Assembly (NCBI RefSeq): GCF_000718025.1
Contig: NZ_JODS01000030.1
Coordinates: 74,783 to 138,782, forward strand
Source of the DNA: Kitasatospora purpeofusca
GTDB taxonomy: Bacteria; Actinomycetota; Actinomycetes; Streptomycetales; Streptomycetaceae
Reading direction: 5' to 3'
Length of the DNA: 64,000 nt
In this document: in pieces, positions 34,086 to 42,891 of the stretch
Layout: every line of letters begins with the position of its first letter
How positions within the stretch are numbered: the stretch's first letter is position 1
Notes under the pieces: model-generated
Database searches by the model: none
The model's input: only the letters and a program-made list of their open reading frames with translations
What the model was told of the DNA's origin: nothing
Translations under genes and position numbers: made by a program

Positions 34086-35804
34086 TCACTTCTGGAAGCC
34101 GACGTTCTCCCAGACGATGTCGGACAGGCCCTGGGCGCCGATGTTGGCGAGGTCGGCGCGGCTCCCGTACAGCTGCGGGCGCTGGTAGAGCGGCAGCACC
34201 CCGGCCACCTTCCACAGCTCGGCGTCGGCCTGGTTGATGGCCTCGAAGGCGCCGGCCGCGTCGCCCGCGGCGGAGGCCCGGTCGAGTGCGGCGTCGACGG
34301 CGGGACTGCCGGACTGGGAGTGGTTGGTGCCCCCGTTCTGGACGAAGTTGGCCCGGTTGCCGCTGGCCGGGAACGGCGTGCCGAGCAGCGAGTAGGCGGC
34401 GATGTCGAAGTCCCGCCGGTTGACGTACTTGTCGAAGTACTCGTTGGGGTTGGCGGTGACCGTGGTGACCTTCACCCCGACGTCCTTGAGCATGCCGGTG
34501 GCGACGGCGGCCTCGTTCTGGGCCTGGGTGACCCCGGCCGGGATGACCAGCCGCAGATTGAGCTCCTTGCCGTCCTTGCGGCGGACGTCGCCGTCGAGCT
34601 TCCAGCCGGCCGCGTCCAGCTTGCGGACCGCCTCGGCCGGGTCGTAGCGGCTGAGGCCGAGGGAGTTGTCCCGGTAGGCGTTCTGGTTGGCCACCAGCAG
34701 GTGGTTGTTGAGGGTGACGGTGGGCCAGTCGAGCCCGGCCAGGTCGGAGCGGGCGATGACGTCCCGGTTGATCGCCTGGAACAGGGCCTGGCGGACGGAC
34801 GGGTCGGTGAGCGCGGGGCTGCGCCCGTTCAGGGTGAACTGGCGGAAGTCGGGCCCGCCGGCCCGGCGGACGGCGGCACCGGGGGTGCTGCGGATCAGCT
34901 GGTAGCCGGCCACGTCCGGGCCGTTGTTGAACAGGTCGATCTCGCCCTTGTTGAAGGCGGCGGCCATCGTGTTGGGCAGCATCGCGCGGAAGACGATCCG
35001 GTCCAGCAGCGGCTTGTCGCCCCACCAGGCCGGGTCGGCGACCAGGGTGACGGTCTGCGCCGCCCGGTCCATCCGCTCCACCTTGAACGGGCCCGCGGTG
35101 ACCGGGATGGCGTCCAGGTAGGAGGTGTTGAAGAGCTCGGGGGTGGAGATCCGGCTCGCGGGCAGCAGCGGGGCGTTGGCGGCCCCGTTGAACATCGACT
35201 GCCACTCGGAGAACGGCCGCTCGAAGGTCATCACGGCCTGGAAGTCGTCCTTGCCGCGCTCGACCGCCGAGACCAGCTCGAAGCCGGTGCTGCTGGCCGA
35301 CCGGTAGGCCGGGTCCTTGCCGTTCAGCGCCCGCCAGTTGGCCTCGATGTCGCGCCAGGTGATCGGGGCGCCGTCGGACCAGCGGGCCTTCGGGTTGAGC
35401 GTCCAGACCACCACCTGCCGACCGTCCCGCTGCTCGCTGCGGGCGTCCTGGAGGTAGGCCGGGTTGGGGGTCTGGGTGCCGGCCGCGTCGGAGCGGAAGA
35501 AGGTCGGCAGCAGCGGCTTGGTGACGGCGATGGTGGAGGACTCGCCGCCGTCGGTCTGGACCGGCGACCACTGGGTGGAGTACTGGGCCACCGCGACCCG
35601 CAGGGTGCCGCCCTGGCGCAGCTCGGCGCGCTCGTGCGGATTGATGTCGACGGCGGTGAGCTTGGGCGTCTCGACCGAGCTCGGGAGGGCCCGGGCGTCG
35701 GAACCGGGGCCGTTGCCGGGGCCGCAGGAACAGAGCGTCAGCGACAGCGAGACGGCGGTGAGACCGGCGAGCAGGGCCGTGCGGTGGTACAGGGGGCGGC
35801 CCAT
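34086..35804 (-). CDS. Orphan family-5 solute-binding lipoprotein
   Basis: A 572-residue exported lipoprotein (signal LLAGLTAVSLSLTLCSC, lipobox LCSC, then a Gly/Pro/Ser linker). The SBP_bac_5 domain includes GGTLRVAVAQYSTQWSP, ARWSDGAPITWRDIEANW, VTAGPFKVERMD and LVADPAWWGD. Its closest relative in the window by these motifs is the other orphan binding protein at 11522, not the operon-linked ones. It has no permease genes of its own and converges on opp operon 3. A role as an alternative peptide receptor for a nearby Opp system is an inference. GGGAG is 7 nt before the ATG. Confidence 0.85.
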   Translation of the reverse strand: MGRPLYHRTALLAGLTAVSLSLTLCSCGPGNGPGSDARALPSSVETPKLTAVDINPHERAELRQGGTLRVAVAQYSTQWSPVQTDGGESSTIAVTKPLLPTFFRSDAAGTQTPNPAYLQDARSEQRDGRQVVVWTLNPKARWSDGAPITWRDIEANWRALNGKDPAYRSASSTGFELVSAVERGKDDFQAVMTFERPFSEWQSMFNGAANAPLLPASRISTPELFNTSYLDAIPVTAGPFKVERMDRAAQTVTLVADPAWWGDKPLLDRIVFRAMLPNTMAAAFNKGEIDLFNNGPDVAGYQLIRSTPGAAVRRAGGPDFRQFTLNGRSPALTDPSVRQALFQAINRDVIARSDLAGLDWPTVTLNNHLLVANQNAYRDNSLGLSRYDPAEAVRKLDAAGWKLDGDVRRKDGKELNLRLVIPAGVTQAQNEAAVATGMLKDVGVKVTTVTANPNEYFDKYVNRRDFDIAAYSLLGTPFPASGNRANFVQNGGTNHSQSGSPAVDAALDRASAAGDAAGAFEAINQADAELWKVAGVLPLYQRPQLYGSRADLANIGAQGLSDIVWENVGFQK

Positions 35805-35875
35805 GGTGGTTCTCCCGGGACGGATGCGGCGGACGAGGACGTCACATCTTGCTGACCGGGGAGCGGAGTTGTCGA

Positions 35876-35903
35876 GGGGCGGGCCCGGATCCGGACCCGC
35901 CCC
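35876..35903 (-). terminator. Hairpin terminator of the PG_binding_4 gene
   Basis: 12-bp stem with a G-U pair on the minus strand (35876-35887 with 35892-35903), directly after the stop codon of the minus-strand gene. Confidence 0.65.
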
Positions 35904-35918
35904 CCGATAACGGTTCGA

Positions 35919-38252
35919 TCAGACCGGGAACTTGAAGGTCCGGTCCCTGTCGCCGCTCTTGTCGAACAGCGCGGTCACCTGGTCCGCGACGTCCTGCGGG
36001 GTGATCGGGACGAGCTGGCCGTTCTTCTTCGTCTTCACCTTGTCGAAGGCGCCGGCGAGCTGGCGGTTCAGCGCGTCGAGGTCCCACTTCGGCACGAGCT
36101 TGCCGTTGGCGTCCGGGACGAGGGTGAGCGCCGCGGCCGCGGTCTTCGGGCCGAAGTCGAACCTCTTGGTGCCGGCCATGATGTGGATCTGGCCGTTCGT
36201 CACCGACTTGCCGAGGGTGTCCGCCGCGCCCTGGAGGGCCTGCGGGGAGGTCTTCGGCTGGGCGGCCGTGACGGCCAGGGCGACGGGCTGCTCCGACTTG
36301 CCCGCGGCGCGGTCGCGGTAGGCCGTGTCGACCAGGTCGACGGCGGCGGCGGAGTCCACGGCCTGGCCGGCCTTGCCCGGGACGACGACGGCGTCGCCGT
36401 TCTCGGCGAACTTGACGTAGCCCTCCTGGAGCCCCTGGCCGGAGCCGCCGGCCAGCGCCTCCAACGCGGACTTGAGCTTCGCCCGGTCGACCTTGACCTC
36501 CGGCGGGACGGCCTTCTCGTTGCCCTTGAGCGACTTGAGGACGTCCACCGGGTTGTAGGAGTGCTGGGTGAGCCGGTCCACGGTGGCCGTGGTGTCGAAG
36601 GCCAGTCCGGCGGCGGTCGGGTCGAGGTCCACGGTCTGCTCGCCGACCTTCAGCTTGACCGGCTGCTGGCCGGCCTTGCCGACGCTCTCGTCGAGCTGGT
36701 GGATGGCCTGGTCGCGGTTGCTGCCGCCGATGTCGGTGCCGAGCACCACGGTGCCCTTGGGGATGTCGGACTGGTTCAGCATCAGCCCGGTGCCGTAGGC
36801 GGCGGCGCCGAGGAAGGCCACGCCGACGACCGCGTAGGTGGTCAGCTTGACCAGCTTCTTGGCGGCGCTCGGCCGGGGCTTGGCGGCCGCGGCGGGCTTG
36901 GCGGCCGGCGCGGGCTTCGGGGCGGACGGGCCGTCCGCCGCCGGTGCGGCGGGCGGTGCGGAGTCCGCGCCGCCGGGCTGCGAGTGGGCCTGGGAGGCGC
37001 CGGGGTGCGGGCCGGCGGGTGCCCCCATGGCGTCGGGGACGCCGGGGAAGAGGCTGCCGGGCGCCGGGGCGCCGTGCGGGCCGGCCGCCGGCGGGCGCTG
37101 GGCGGCGAACGGGTCGGCGCCGGCCGGGGCGGAGGCGAACAGGCCGGGCTGCGGGCCGCCGCCCGGGGCGGCCGGTCCGGCGGGGGCCCCGGGTATGGGG
37201 CCGGCCGGGGTGTTCTCGCGGATCGGCGCGAAGCCGTCGACCGAGGTGTCCTCGGGGTCCGCGGTGCCGGGCCCGGCGGGGGCCTGGCGGCCCCGGCCCT
37301 GGGGGGCGCCGCCGGGCAGGCCGGGGCCCGGGGCGAACGGGTCCGCACCGGGGTTGAACGGGGCGGCGCCGGGGTTGTGGAACTGGTCGGCCGGGCCGCC
37401 GGTGCCGAAGGGATCGGCCGGGGCGCCGGGCGCGAACGGGTCGGCGGGGCCGCCGGTGCCGAACGGGTCGACCGGGGCGTCCGCGTAGACGCCGGCCTCG
37501 TCGGCGGGCAGCTCGCCGCCGGCGCCGTACGGACTGGCGGGCGCGCCGGTCGGACGCGGACCGGGGGCCTGCGCCTGGGCCTGGGCGGGCACCGGGCGGC
37601 CGTTGGCACGGGCCGCGGCGGGGCGCTCGGTCTGCGGGCGGCCGCCCTCGGGGCGGGCGCCGTTCGGCCGGGCGGTGCCGCGCTGGGCAGCGGCGGGTGC
37701 CGCGGCCGCCGTCGCGGCGGCGGGAGCGGGAGCGCCGGCCGGCACCGCGGCCGGGGCGGAGCCCTCGCCGGGAGCGGCCTTCTTCTGCCGGGGGCGGAAC
37801 CAGGCGCCGGTGGACTCGGCCTCGGAGGTGGCCGGCGGGATCTGCCACTCCGGCGGCAGGTCCGGCGGGGTGGAGCGGCCGCCGCCGTCCATCACGCCGA
37901 GCACCGGGGAGGCGGGCGCGGCGGACCGGTGGCGGGGCCCGGCCGGCTCGGCGGCGGGCGCGGGGGCCTCCTCGCCGGGGCCGTCCTCGTTCTTGACCGT
38001 GCTGCGCACCACCACCGGCGGGATCGGACGCGAGCCGGGGATGTTGATCCGGACGCGGGTGGTGAGGGTGGTCTCGGTCTTCGGGCTGTCGTCCTCGCCC
38101 TCCGGAGCCGAGCCCTTGGCGGCGGCGCCGGCACCCGCGCGGTCGCCGCCGGGGAAACCCGGTGTGCCGTAGGGCGGGGTGCCCGACGGGTAGGCGTCCG
38201 GTCCCGTGCGCCGAGGCGTCGGGTGGGCGTTGTCAGATTCGCGGCTGCTCAA
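35919..38252 (-). CDS. Membrane-anchored protein with extracellular PG_binding_4 domains
   Basis: A 777-residue type II membrane protein. Residues 1-460 are Pro/Ala/Gly-rich and probably disordered in the cytoplasm, with several short repeats of the form PADPFGTGG / PADPFAPGA. A basic patch and one helix (KLVKLTTYAVVGVAFLGAAAYGTGLML, about 465-492) follow. The outside part has two PG_binding_4-like repeats (SVGKAGQQPVKLKVGEQTVDLD; LLTLVPDANGKL-type strands). These domains precede VanW or L,D-transpeptidase domains in other proteins, but no catalytic domain follows here. The start is uncertain: TTG at 38252 with GGAG 10 nt upstream; the frame stays open further upstream, antisense to mshB. A cell-wall contact role is inferred. 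Confidence 0.7.
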   Translation of the reverse strand: MSSRESDNAHPTPRRTGPDAYPSGTPPYGTPGFPGGDRAGAGAAAKGSAPEGEDDSPKTETTLTTRVRINIPGSRPIPPVVVRSTVKNEDGPGEEAPAPAAEPAGPRHRSAAPASPVLGVMDGGGRSTPPDLPPEWQIPPATSEAESTGAWFRPRQKKAAPGEGSAPAAVPAGAPAPAAATAAAAPAAAQRGTARPNGARPEGGRPQTERPAAARANGRPVPAQAQAQAPGPRPTGAPASPYGAGGELPADEAGVYADAPVDPFGTGGPADPFAPGAPADPFGTGGPADQFHNPGAAPFNPGADPFAPGPGLPGGAPQGRGRQAPAGPGTADPEDTSVDGFAPIRENTPAGPIPGAPAGPAAPGGGPQPGLFASAPAGADPFAAQRPPAAGPHGAPAPGSLFPGVPDAMGAPAGPHPGASQAHSQPGGADSAPPAAPAADGPSAPKPAPAAKPAAAAKPRPSAAKKLVKLTTYAVVGVAFLGAAAYGTGLMLNQSDIPKGTVVLGTDIGGSNRDQAIHQLDESVGKAGQQPVKLKVGEQTVDLDPTAAGLAFDTTATVDRLTQHSYNPVDVLKSLKGNEKAVPPEVKVDRAKLKSALEALAGGSGQGLQEGYVKFAENGDAVVVPGKAGQAVDSAAAVDLVDTAYRDRAAGKSEQPVALAVTAAQPKTSPQALQGAADTLGKSVTNGQIHIMAGTKRFDFGPKTAAAALTLVPDANGKLVPKWDLDALNRQLAGAFDKVKTKKNGQLVPITPQDVADQVTALFDKSGDRDRTFKFPV

Positions 38253-38482
38253 TGCTGCTCTGCTCCGGGTTCGCGGGCCGGGCCGTGCGGCGCGACCGCG
38301 GTTGTCGGCGCCGGACCAGGCGGGCGGCGTCGGGTACGGCGTTCTGCGGCACCACCATACTGGGAAGAACCGGCCGGTGAACCGGTTCGGACAGATCCCG
38401 ATACGTCCGGTTCCTCCGGTATGAGAGTACGACCGGACGGTCTTGACTGCCCGTCGTACCGGCCACCGTACGCGGGTCCCCC
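38253..38482 (-). promoter_or_regulatory. Upstream region of the PG_binding_4 gene
   Basis: 230 bp without a gene. On the minus strand TTCACC, 16 nt and TATGGT (centred near 38360) form a weak promoter candidate. No strong hairpin is seen. Confidence 0.25.
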
Positions 38483-38947
38483 TCAGGGGCGGCGCGGCGG
38501 CCCCGGAACGCCGGGGAACCAGCTGGTCCGGGTCGGCAGGGTGGCACAGATCACGCCCAGGATCGAGCCGACGAACAGCCAGCAGAGCGACGTGGCATTG
38601 GTCCAGAGCACGTTGTCCCCCTCCGGGCGGGGCACCATCACCAGCAGCAGGGCCAGGAACCAGCCGGCCGCCGGGATCCCCGCGCCGAGCCGGGTGCCGG
38701 TCACCCGCAGGCCGCCGTAGAAGGTCGCGGCGGTGGCGGCGAGCGCCAGCAGGACTCCCACGGGCGGCCACAAGGCCTGCACAAATGCTCCGCAGATCGA
38801 CACCGCGGTGCCCAGCAGGAAGAACAGGACATAAGCCGCGATCCGTGCCGTGCGCGGGGGCTGGGACTCCTTCAGCCGCTCCTCCCGGCTGCCCAGCAGC
38901 GCCGCCGGGATCGAACGGCGCGCGGGCCGGGCGTCGGTCGCGGTCAT
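38483..38947 (-). CDS. DUF6113-type four-helix membrane protein
   Basis: A 154-residue protein with a basic cytoplasmic N terminus and about four hydrophobic helices (about 34-52, 58-76, 90-105, 120-138). Its place immediately after mshB, with the GTGA/ATGA-type 4-nt overlap, is a common actinobacterial arrangement; the protein is usually called DUF6113. Function is unknown. The conserved position next to mycothiol deacetylase may reflect only operon history. The ATG at 38947 is inside the last codons of mshB, so translation is coupled. Confidence 0.7.
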   Translation of the reverse strand: MTATDARPARRSIPAALLGSREERLKESQPPRTARIAAYVLFFLLGTAVSICGAFVQALWPPVGVLLALAATAATFYGGLRVTGTRLGAGIPAAGWFLALLLVMVPRPEGDNVLWTNATSLCWLFVGSILGVICATLPTRTSWFPGVPGPPRRP

Positions 38948-39870
38948 CGGACGGGCTCCTCGGAGGTGGCGGTGGGGGCCTCGGCGCCGGCGGGGTCCTC
39001 GGTGCCGGCGAAGAGGTCGTCCTCCGGCAGCCGCGACCCGGCCCGGCCGCGTGCCAGCTGGTAGTACTCGGTGGCGAGCAGCGGCTGGCCGAGGTCGTTG
39101 GAGAGCGCGAAGAACGCGCCGTCCACGGTGATCTGGGTGGCGTGCGCGGCCATCGCGGCGGCCTTGCGGCCGGTGTACGCGGTGCCGTCCAGCACGGTGG
39201 TGACCAGTTCGTCGGCCACCACCCCGGGGACGTCGGCGGCCTGTGCCACGCCCGGGAACGGCGCCTTCTCGGCGGTCTCGGCGAGACCCCGCTCGATGAC
39301 CGACCGGGGCACCCGGTTCCAGTAGACCTTGGCGATCCGCCAGGCCGGGCCGAGGTCGGGCCGGTGGGCCGGGTCGGCGGCCAGCTCGTACGCGCGCATC
39401 GCGACCCGGTGCGCCTGGATGTGGTCGGGGTGCCCGTAGCCGCCGTCCTCGTCATAGGTGACCAGCACCTGCGGGCGCACCTCCCGGACCACCGCGGCCA
39501 GCCGGTCGGCGGCCTCGTCCACGTCGGCCCGCCAGAAGCAGCCGGGCACGTCGTTGTCGGGCACGCCCATCATCCCGGAGTCGCGGTAGCGCCCCGGGCC
39601 GCCGAGGAAGCGGAAGTCGGTGACCCCGAGCTCGGCCATCGCCCGCGTCAGCTCGCCGATCCGGTGGGCGCCGAGGGCGTCCTCCCGATCGGCCGTCAGG
39701 TGGGCCAGCTCGGGCGGGATCACCTCGCCGCCCTCGCCGAGGGTGCAGGTCACCAGGGTGACGTGGGCGCCCTCGGCGGCGTACCGGGCCATCGTGGCGC
39801 CGTTGTTGATCGACTCGTCGTCGGGGTGCGCGTGCACCAGGAGCAGGCGGCGTCCGGTAGTCGCGGTCAT
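38944..39870 (-). CDS. mshB: N-acetyl-GlcN-Ins deacetylase MshB (mycothiol synthesis)
   Basis: A 308-residue zinc deacetylase of the LmbE/PIG-L family. It removes the acetyl group from GlcNAc-Ins, the second committed step of mycothiol synthesis, in the cytoplasm. The zinc motif AHPDDE lies at about residues 13-18, with the third ligand in [25 protein letters not shown] and [10 protein letters not shown] are typical of MshB. The ATG at 39870 is chosen over the GTG at 39888 because a TAGGCT box ends 7 nt before it and no ribosome site exists. Mycothiol restricts the organism to Actinobacteria. Confidence 0.93.
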   Translation of the reverse strand: MTATTGRRLLLVHAHPDDESINNGATMARYAAEGAHVTLVTCTLGEGGEVIPPELAHLTADREDALGAHRIGELTRAMAELGVTDFRFLGGPGRYRDSGMMGVPDNDVPGCFWRADVDEAADRLAAVVREVRPQVLVTYDEDGGYGHPDHIQAHRVAMRAYELAADPAHRPDLGPAWRIAKVYWNRVPRSVIERGLAETAEKAPFPGVAQAADVPGVVADELVTTVLDGTAYTGRKAAAMAAHATQITVDGAFFALSNDLGQPLLATEYYQLARGRAGSRLPEDDLFAGTEDPAGAEAPTATSEEPVR

Positions 39871-39883
39871 AGGAGGAAGCCTA
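39871..39883 (-). promoter_or_regulatory. Leaderless-type -10 box of mshB
   Basis: On the minus strand TAGGCT (39883-39878) is 7 nt before the ATG. A CTGACC hexamer about 16 nt further upstream could be the -35 element. Confidence 0.5.
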
Positions 39884-39901
39884 GCCACCGCACGGTGGGG
39901 G

Positions 39902-40096
39902 TCAGAGCTTGAGGCCGTTGATCATTCCGGCGAGGTTGCTGGTGACCTGGCTGATCGAGGGGGCGATGGAGCTGGACGCCAGGTAGAAGCCGAGCAGCGC
40001 GCAGACGATCGCGTGCGCGAGCTTCAGGCCGGAGCGGCGGATCAGCACCACCACGATGACCAGCATCAGCATGGCGGCGGAGATGGACAGGGCCAT
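39902..40096 (-). CDS. Small two-helix membrane protein
   Basis: A 64-residue protein with one strong helix at residues 5-20 ([14 protein letters not shown]) and a weaker one at 26-45 ([17 protein letters not shown]). Similar small proteins occur throughout streptomycetes, including on conjugative plasmids, and have no assigned function. The start [10 protein letters not shown] matches those relatives. No good ribosome site is visible. It lies upstream of mshB in the same direction, 31 bp away, but mshB has its own promoter box. Confidence 0.6.
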   Translation of the reverse strand: MALSISAAMLMLVIVVVLIRRSGLKLAHAIVCALLGFYLASSSIAPSISQVTSNLAGMINGLKL

Positions 40097-40401
40097 GGCG
40101 GCTCACACCCCTTCCGGGTGCGCCGCTCCTCCCGGGGAGGGGCGGCGGTCGTACCGTGCGGGACTTGCGGTCGGGCGACCGGCGGCCCGGGACGGGGCCC
40201 GACGATCACTCGTGGACCAGTCATACCCGATGAGTGAGGCAGACATTACGTTGAGTGAGGCCGCACACCCCGGGGCACAGTCGCACTCATGGGGCGCATG
40301 GGCCGGTCGGAGGGGGTGCGACCCCCTTCCGGGCGTACTTGCGCACGATGCTCCGAACGAGTGATCACCACCGGCGCGGCGGCGTCATAGGGTCTGGTGC
40401 C
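40097..40401. promoter_or_regulatory. Divergent regulatory region with inverted and direct repeats
   Basis: A 305-bp gap. GATCACTCGT (40204-40213) and its exact complement ACGAGTGATC (40357-40366) flank the middle; between them are two direct TGAGTGAGGC copies (about 40232 and 40252) and a further CACTCAT. A GGGGGT-GCG-ACCCCC hairpin lies near 40313-40327. The peptidase -10 box TAGGGT closes the region at 40388. Confidence 0.4.
40388..40401 (+). promoter_or_regulatory. Leaderless-type -10 box of the S9 peptidase gene
   Basis: TAGGGT at 40388-40393, 8 nt before the ATG at 40402. There is no ribosome-binding site. Confidence 0.5.
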
Positions 40402-42555
40402 ATGACCACCCACACCCCAGCGGACACCTTCCCGAGGCAGTACGCGCGCACCCTGCGCTACACCGTCGGCGCTCCCCGGTCGTTCTCCGTCGCACCCGAC
40501 GGATCCCGGGTCGTCTTCCTGCGCTCGCCCTCCGGGGGCGACCGCGCCAACCTGCTCTGGACCCTCGACACCGCCACCGGCGAGGAGCGGATCGCCGCCG
40601 ACCCGGCCGTCCTGCTCGGCGGTGGCGAGGAGGACCTCTCCCCGGCGGAGAAGGCCCGCCGCGAGCGCAGCCGCGAGGGTTCGGCCGGCATCGTCGGCTA
40701 CGCCCTGGACGGCGCGGGCCGGCTCGCGGCCTTCGCCCTCTCCGGCCGGCTGTTCGTCGCCGACCTGGTCGCCGGCACCGCCACCGAGCTGCCCGCCGAG
40801 GGCCCGCTGGTCGACCCGCGGCTCTCCCCGGACGGCGTCCACGTCGCCTACGCCAACACCGCCGGCGAGCTGCGGCTCACCCGTACCGACGGCAGCGGCG
40901 ACCGGGCCCTCGTCTCGCCCGAGGGCCCGAACGTGACCTGGGGCCAGGCCGAGTTCATCGCCCAGGAGGAGATGGACCGCGACCGGGGCCACTGGTGGTC
41001 CCCCGACAGCGACCGGCTGCTGGTCGAGCGGGCCGACGACACCCCGGTGCACCGCTGGTGGATCGCCGACCCGGCCAACCCGGACCGCGAGCCCGCCGAG
41101 GTCGCCTACCCGGCCGCCGGCACCCCGGACGCCGAGGTCGGCCTCTGGCTGTTCGGCCTGGACGGCAGCCGCACCGAGGTGGTCTGGGACCGCGAGTCCT
41201 TCCCCTACCTGGCCCGGGTGCACTGGTCCCAGGGCGGTGTGCCGCTGCTGCTGGTCCAGTCCCGCGACCAGCGGGCGCAGCGGATCCTCGGCCTCGACAC
41301 CGCCACCGGCGCCACCGAACTGCTGCACGAGGAGCGGGACGACGCCTGGCTGGAGCTGTTCACGGGCGTCCCGGCCTGGACCCCGGACGGCAAGCTGGTC
41401 CGGATCTCCGACGAGTCCGGCGCCCGCGCCCTGGTGATCGGCGAGCAGACCGTCACCGGCCCCGACCTGCACCTGCGCTCGGTGCTCGCGGTCACCGCCG
41501 AGGAGGTCCTGTTCACCGCCTCCGGCGGCGCCGCCGAGACCGACCCCGAGCCCGGCTGGGTCGCCGTCGGCCGGATCGGCCACGACGGCAAGCGGCTCTC
41601 CTGGGAGGCCGCCAACGGCCGCCCGTTCACCTCCGTCACCACCGCCGTGCACGCGGCCGGCATCACCGTGCGGGCCACCGCCGAGCCGGACCTGCCCGGC
41701 ACCCTGGTGCGGGTCTCCCGGGACCTGCCCGAGGGCGTCGCGGTGGACGACATCGCCACCGTCGCCTCCTACGCCGAGACCCCGGTGATCACGGCCCGGC
41801 CGGTGTTCCGCTTCGCGGGCGAGCGCCGGATCCCGGCCGCGGTCTTCCTGCCCACCGGCTACGACCGGGAGCGGGACGGCCTGCTGCCCGTCCTGATGGA
41901 CCCGTACGGCGGCCCGCACGGCCAGCGCGTCGTCCAGGCGCACAACCCGCACCTGAACTCCCAGTGGTTCGCCGACCAGGGCTTCGCGGTCGTCGTCGCC
42001 GACGGCCGGGGCACCCCCGGACGCGGCCCGGCCTGGGAGAAGTCGATCGCCTTCGACTTCGCCGGGGCCACCCTGGACGACCAGGTGGACGCGCTGCGGG
42101 CGCTCGCCGAGGAGTTCCCGCTGGACCTCGACCGGGTCGCGATCCGCGGCTGGTCGTACGGCGGCTACCTGGCCGCGCTCGCCGTGCTGCGCCGCCCGGA
42201 CGTCTTCCACGCGGCGGTCGCGGGCGCGCCCGTCACCGACTGGCGGCTCTACGACACCCACTACACCGAGCGCTACCTGGGCCACCCGGACGAGCGGCCC
42301 GAGGTGTACGAGGCCAACTCGCTGACCGGCTACGCGGCCGGTCTGGAGCGGCCGCTGATGATCATCCACGGTCTCGCCGACGACAACGTGGTGGCCGCGC
42401 ACACCCTGCGGCTCTCCTCGGCGCTGCTCGCCGCCGGGCGCCCGCACACCGTGCTGCCGCTCTCCGGCGTCACCCACATGACGCCGCAGGAGGAGGTCGC
42501 GGAGAACCTGCTGCTGCTCCAGGTCGACTTCGTGAAGAAGTCGCTCGGCGGCTGA
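40402..42555 (+). CDS. S9 prolyl oligopeptidase family (DPP IV-like) peptidase
   Basis: A 717-residue serine peptidase. The first 450 residues are a beta-propeller of the DPP IV N-terminal type (TFPRQYARTLRYTVG, SPDGVHVAYAN, GQAEFIAQEEMDRDRGHWWSPD, where the EE pair anchors the substrate amino end). The alpha/beta-hydrolase domain has the catalytic serine in GWSYGGYLAA, the aspartate in HGLADDNV and the histidine in THMTP. No signal peptide is present, so it acts in the cytoplasm, probably removing dipeptides from imported or degraded peptides. That fits the peptide importers nearby. The start is fixed by the TAGGGT box. Confidence 0.9.
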   Translation: MTTHTPADTFPRQYARTLRYTVGAPRSFSVAPDGSRVVFLRSPSGGDRANLLWTLDTATGEERIAADPAVLLGGGEEDLSPAEKARRERSREGSAGIVGYALDGAGRLAAFALSGRLFVADLVAGTATELPAEGPLVDPRLSPDGVHVAYANTAGELRLTRTDGSGDRALVSPEGPNVTWGQAEFIAQEEMDRDRGHWWSPDSDRLLVERADDTPVHRWWIADPANPDREPAEVAYPAAGTPDAEVGLWLFGLDGSRTEVVWDRESFPYLARVHWSQGGVPLLLVQSRDQRAQRILGLDTATGATELLHEERDDAWLELFTGVPAWTPDGKLVRISDESGARALVIGEQTVTGPDLHLRSVLAVTAEEVLFTASGGAAETDPEPGWVAVGRIGHDGKRLSWEAANGRPFTSVTTAVHAAGITVRATAEPDLPGTLVRVSRDLPEGVAVDDIATVASYAETPVITARPVFRFAGERRIPAAVFLPTGYDRERDGLLPVLMDPYGGPHGQRVVQAHNPHLNSQWFADQGFAVVVADGRGTPGRGPAWEKSIAFDFAGATLDDQVDALRALAEEFPLDLDRVAIRGWSYGGYLAALAVLRRPDVFHAAVAGAPVTDWRLYDTHYTERYLGHPDERPEVYEANSLTGYAAGLERPLMIIHGLADDNVVAAHTLRLSSALLAAGRPHTVLPLSGVTHMTPQEEVAENLLLLQVDFVKKSLGG

Positions 42556-42564
42556 CAGCGGCTG

Positions 42565-42589
42565 CCCGCCGGAGGAGCGGGCCGGCGGG
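42565..42589 (+). terminator. Hairpin after the S9 peptidase gene
   Basis: 8-bp stem CCCGCCGG / CCGGCGGG with a 9-nt loop, 10 bp after the stop. The rest of the 336-bp gap (to 42891) holds no gene; its notable content is the palindrome below. Confidence 0.5.
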
Positions 42590-42768
42590 AGGGAGGGGGA
42601 GCGGAGCCGGAGCAGGGAACCCGGGCCCGCGGACGAGCGGTGCCGGGGCATACCCATCCCGCTCCCCCTCGGCCGCGTGTACCCGCACGGGGTCGATCTG
42701 TCCGGCCTCGATGTGGCCACACCGTAGTCCCGGCCACCGACAGGCCCTCCCGGGACGCCGCCCGGTGC

Positions 42769-42804
42769 GTGCGTTCGGCATGACATCCGTCATGCCGAAC
42801 GCAC
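42769..42804. promoter_or_regulatory. Perfect 16-bp palindrome, candidate response-regulator operator
   Basis: GTGCGTTCGGCATGAC, spacer ATCC, then its exact complement. It lies 87 bp before the ABC transporter start. The core CATGAC-N4-GTCATG looks like a dimeric NarL/DesR-type site. A second small hairpin (CGGCGG / CCGCCG, about 42807-42824) follows. Confidence 0.6.
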
Positions 42805-42891
42805 GACGGCGGTTACTGCCGCCGGACCCCGGCCGCGCGGGACTCTGAGGTGGTGCGAAGGACACCACCGGCAGGGGAGAGGACCGCGACG

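Noticed and set aside
36183..38720. Long plus-strand open frame opposite the PG_binding_4 gene
   Set aside because: Low-complexity Gly/Arg/Ala composition and no motif; the minus-strand frame has clear domains and a membrane helix.
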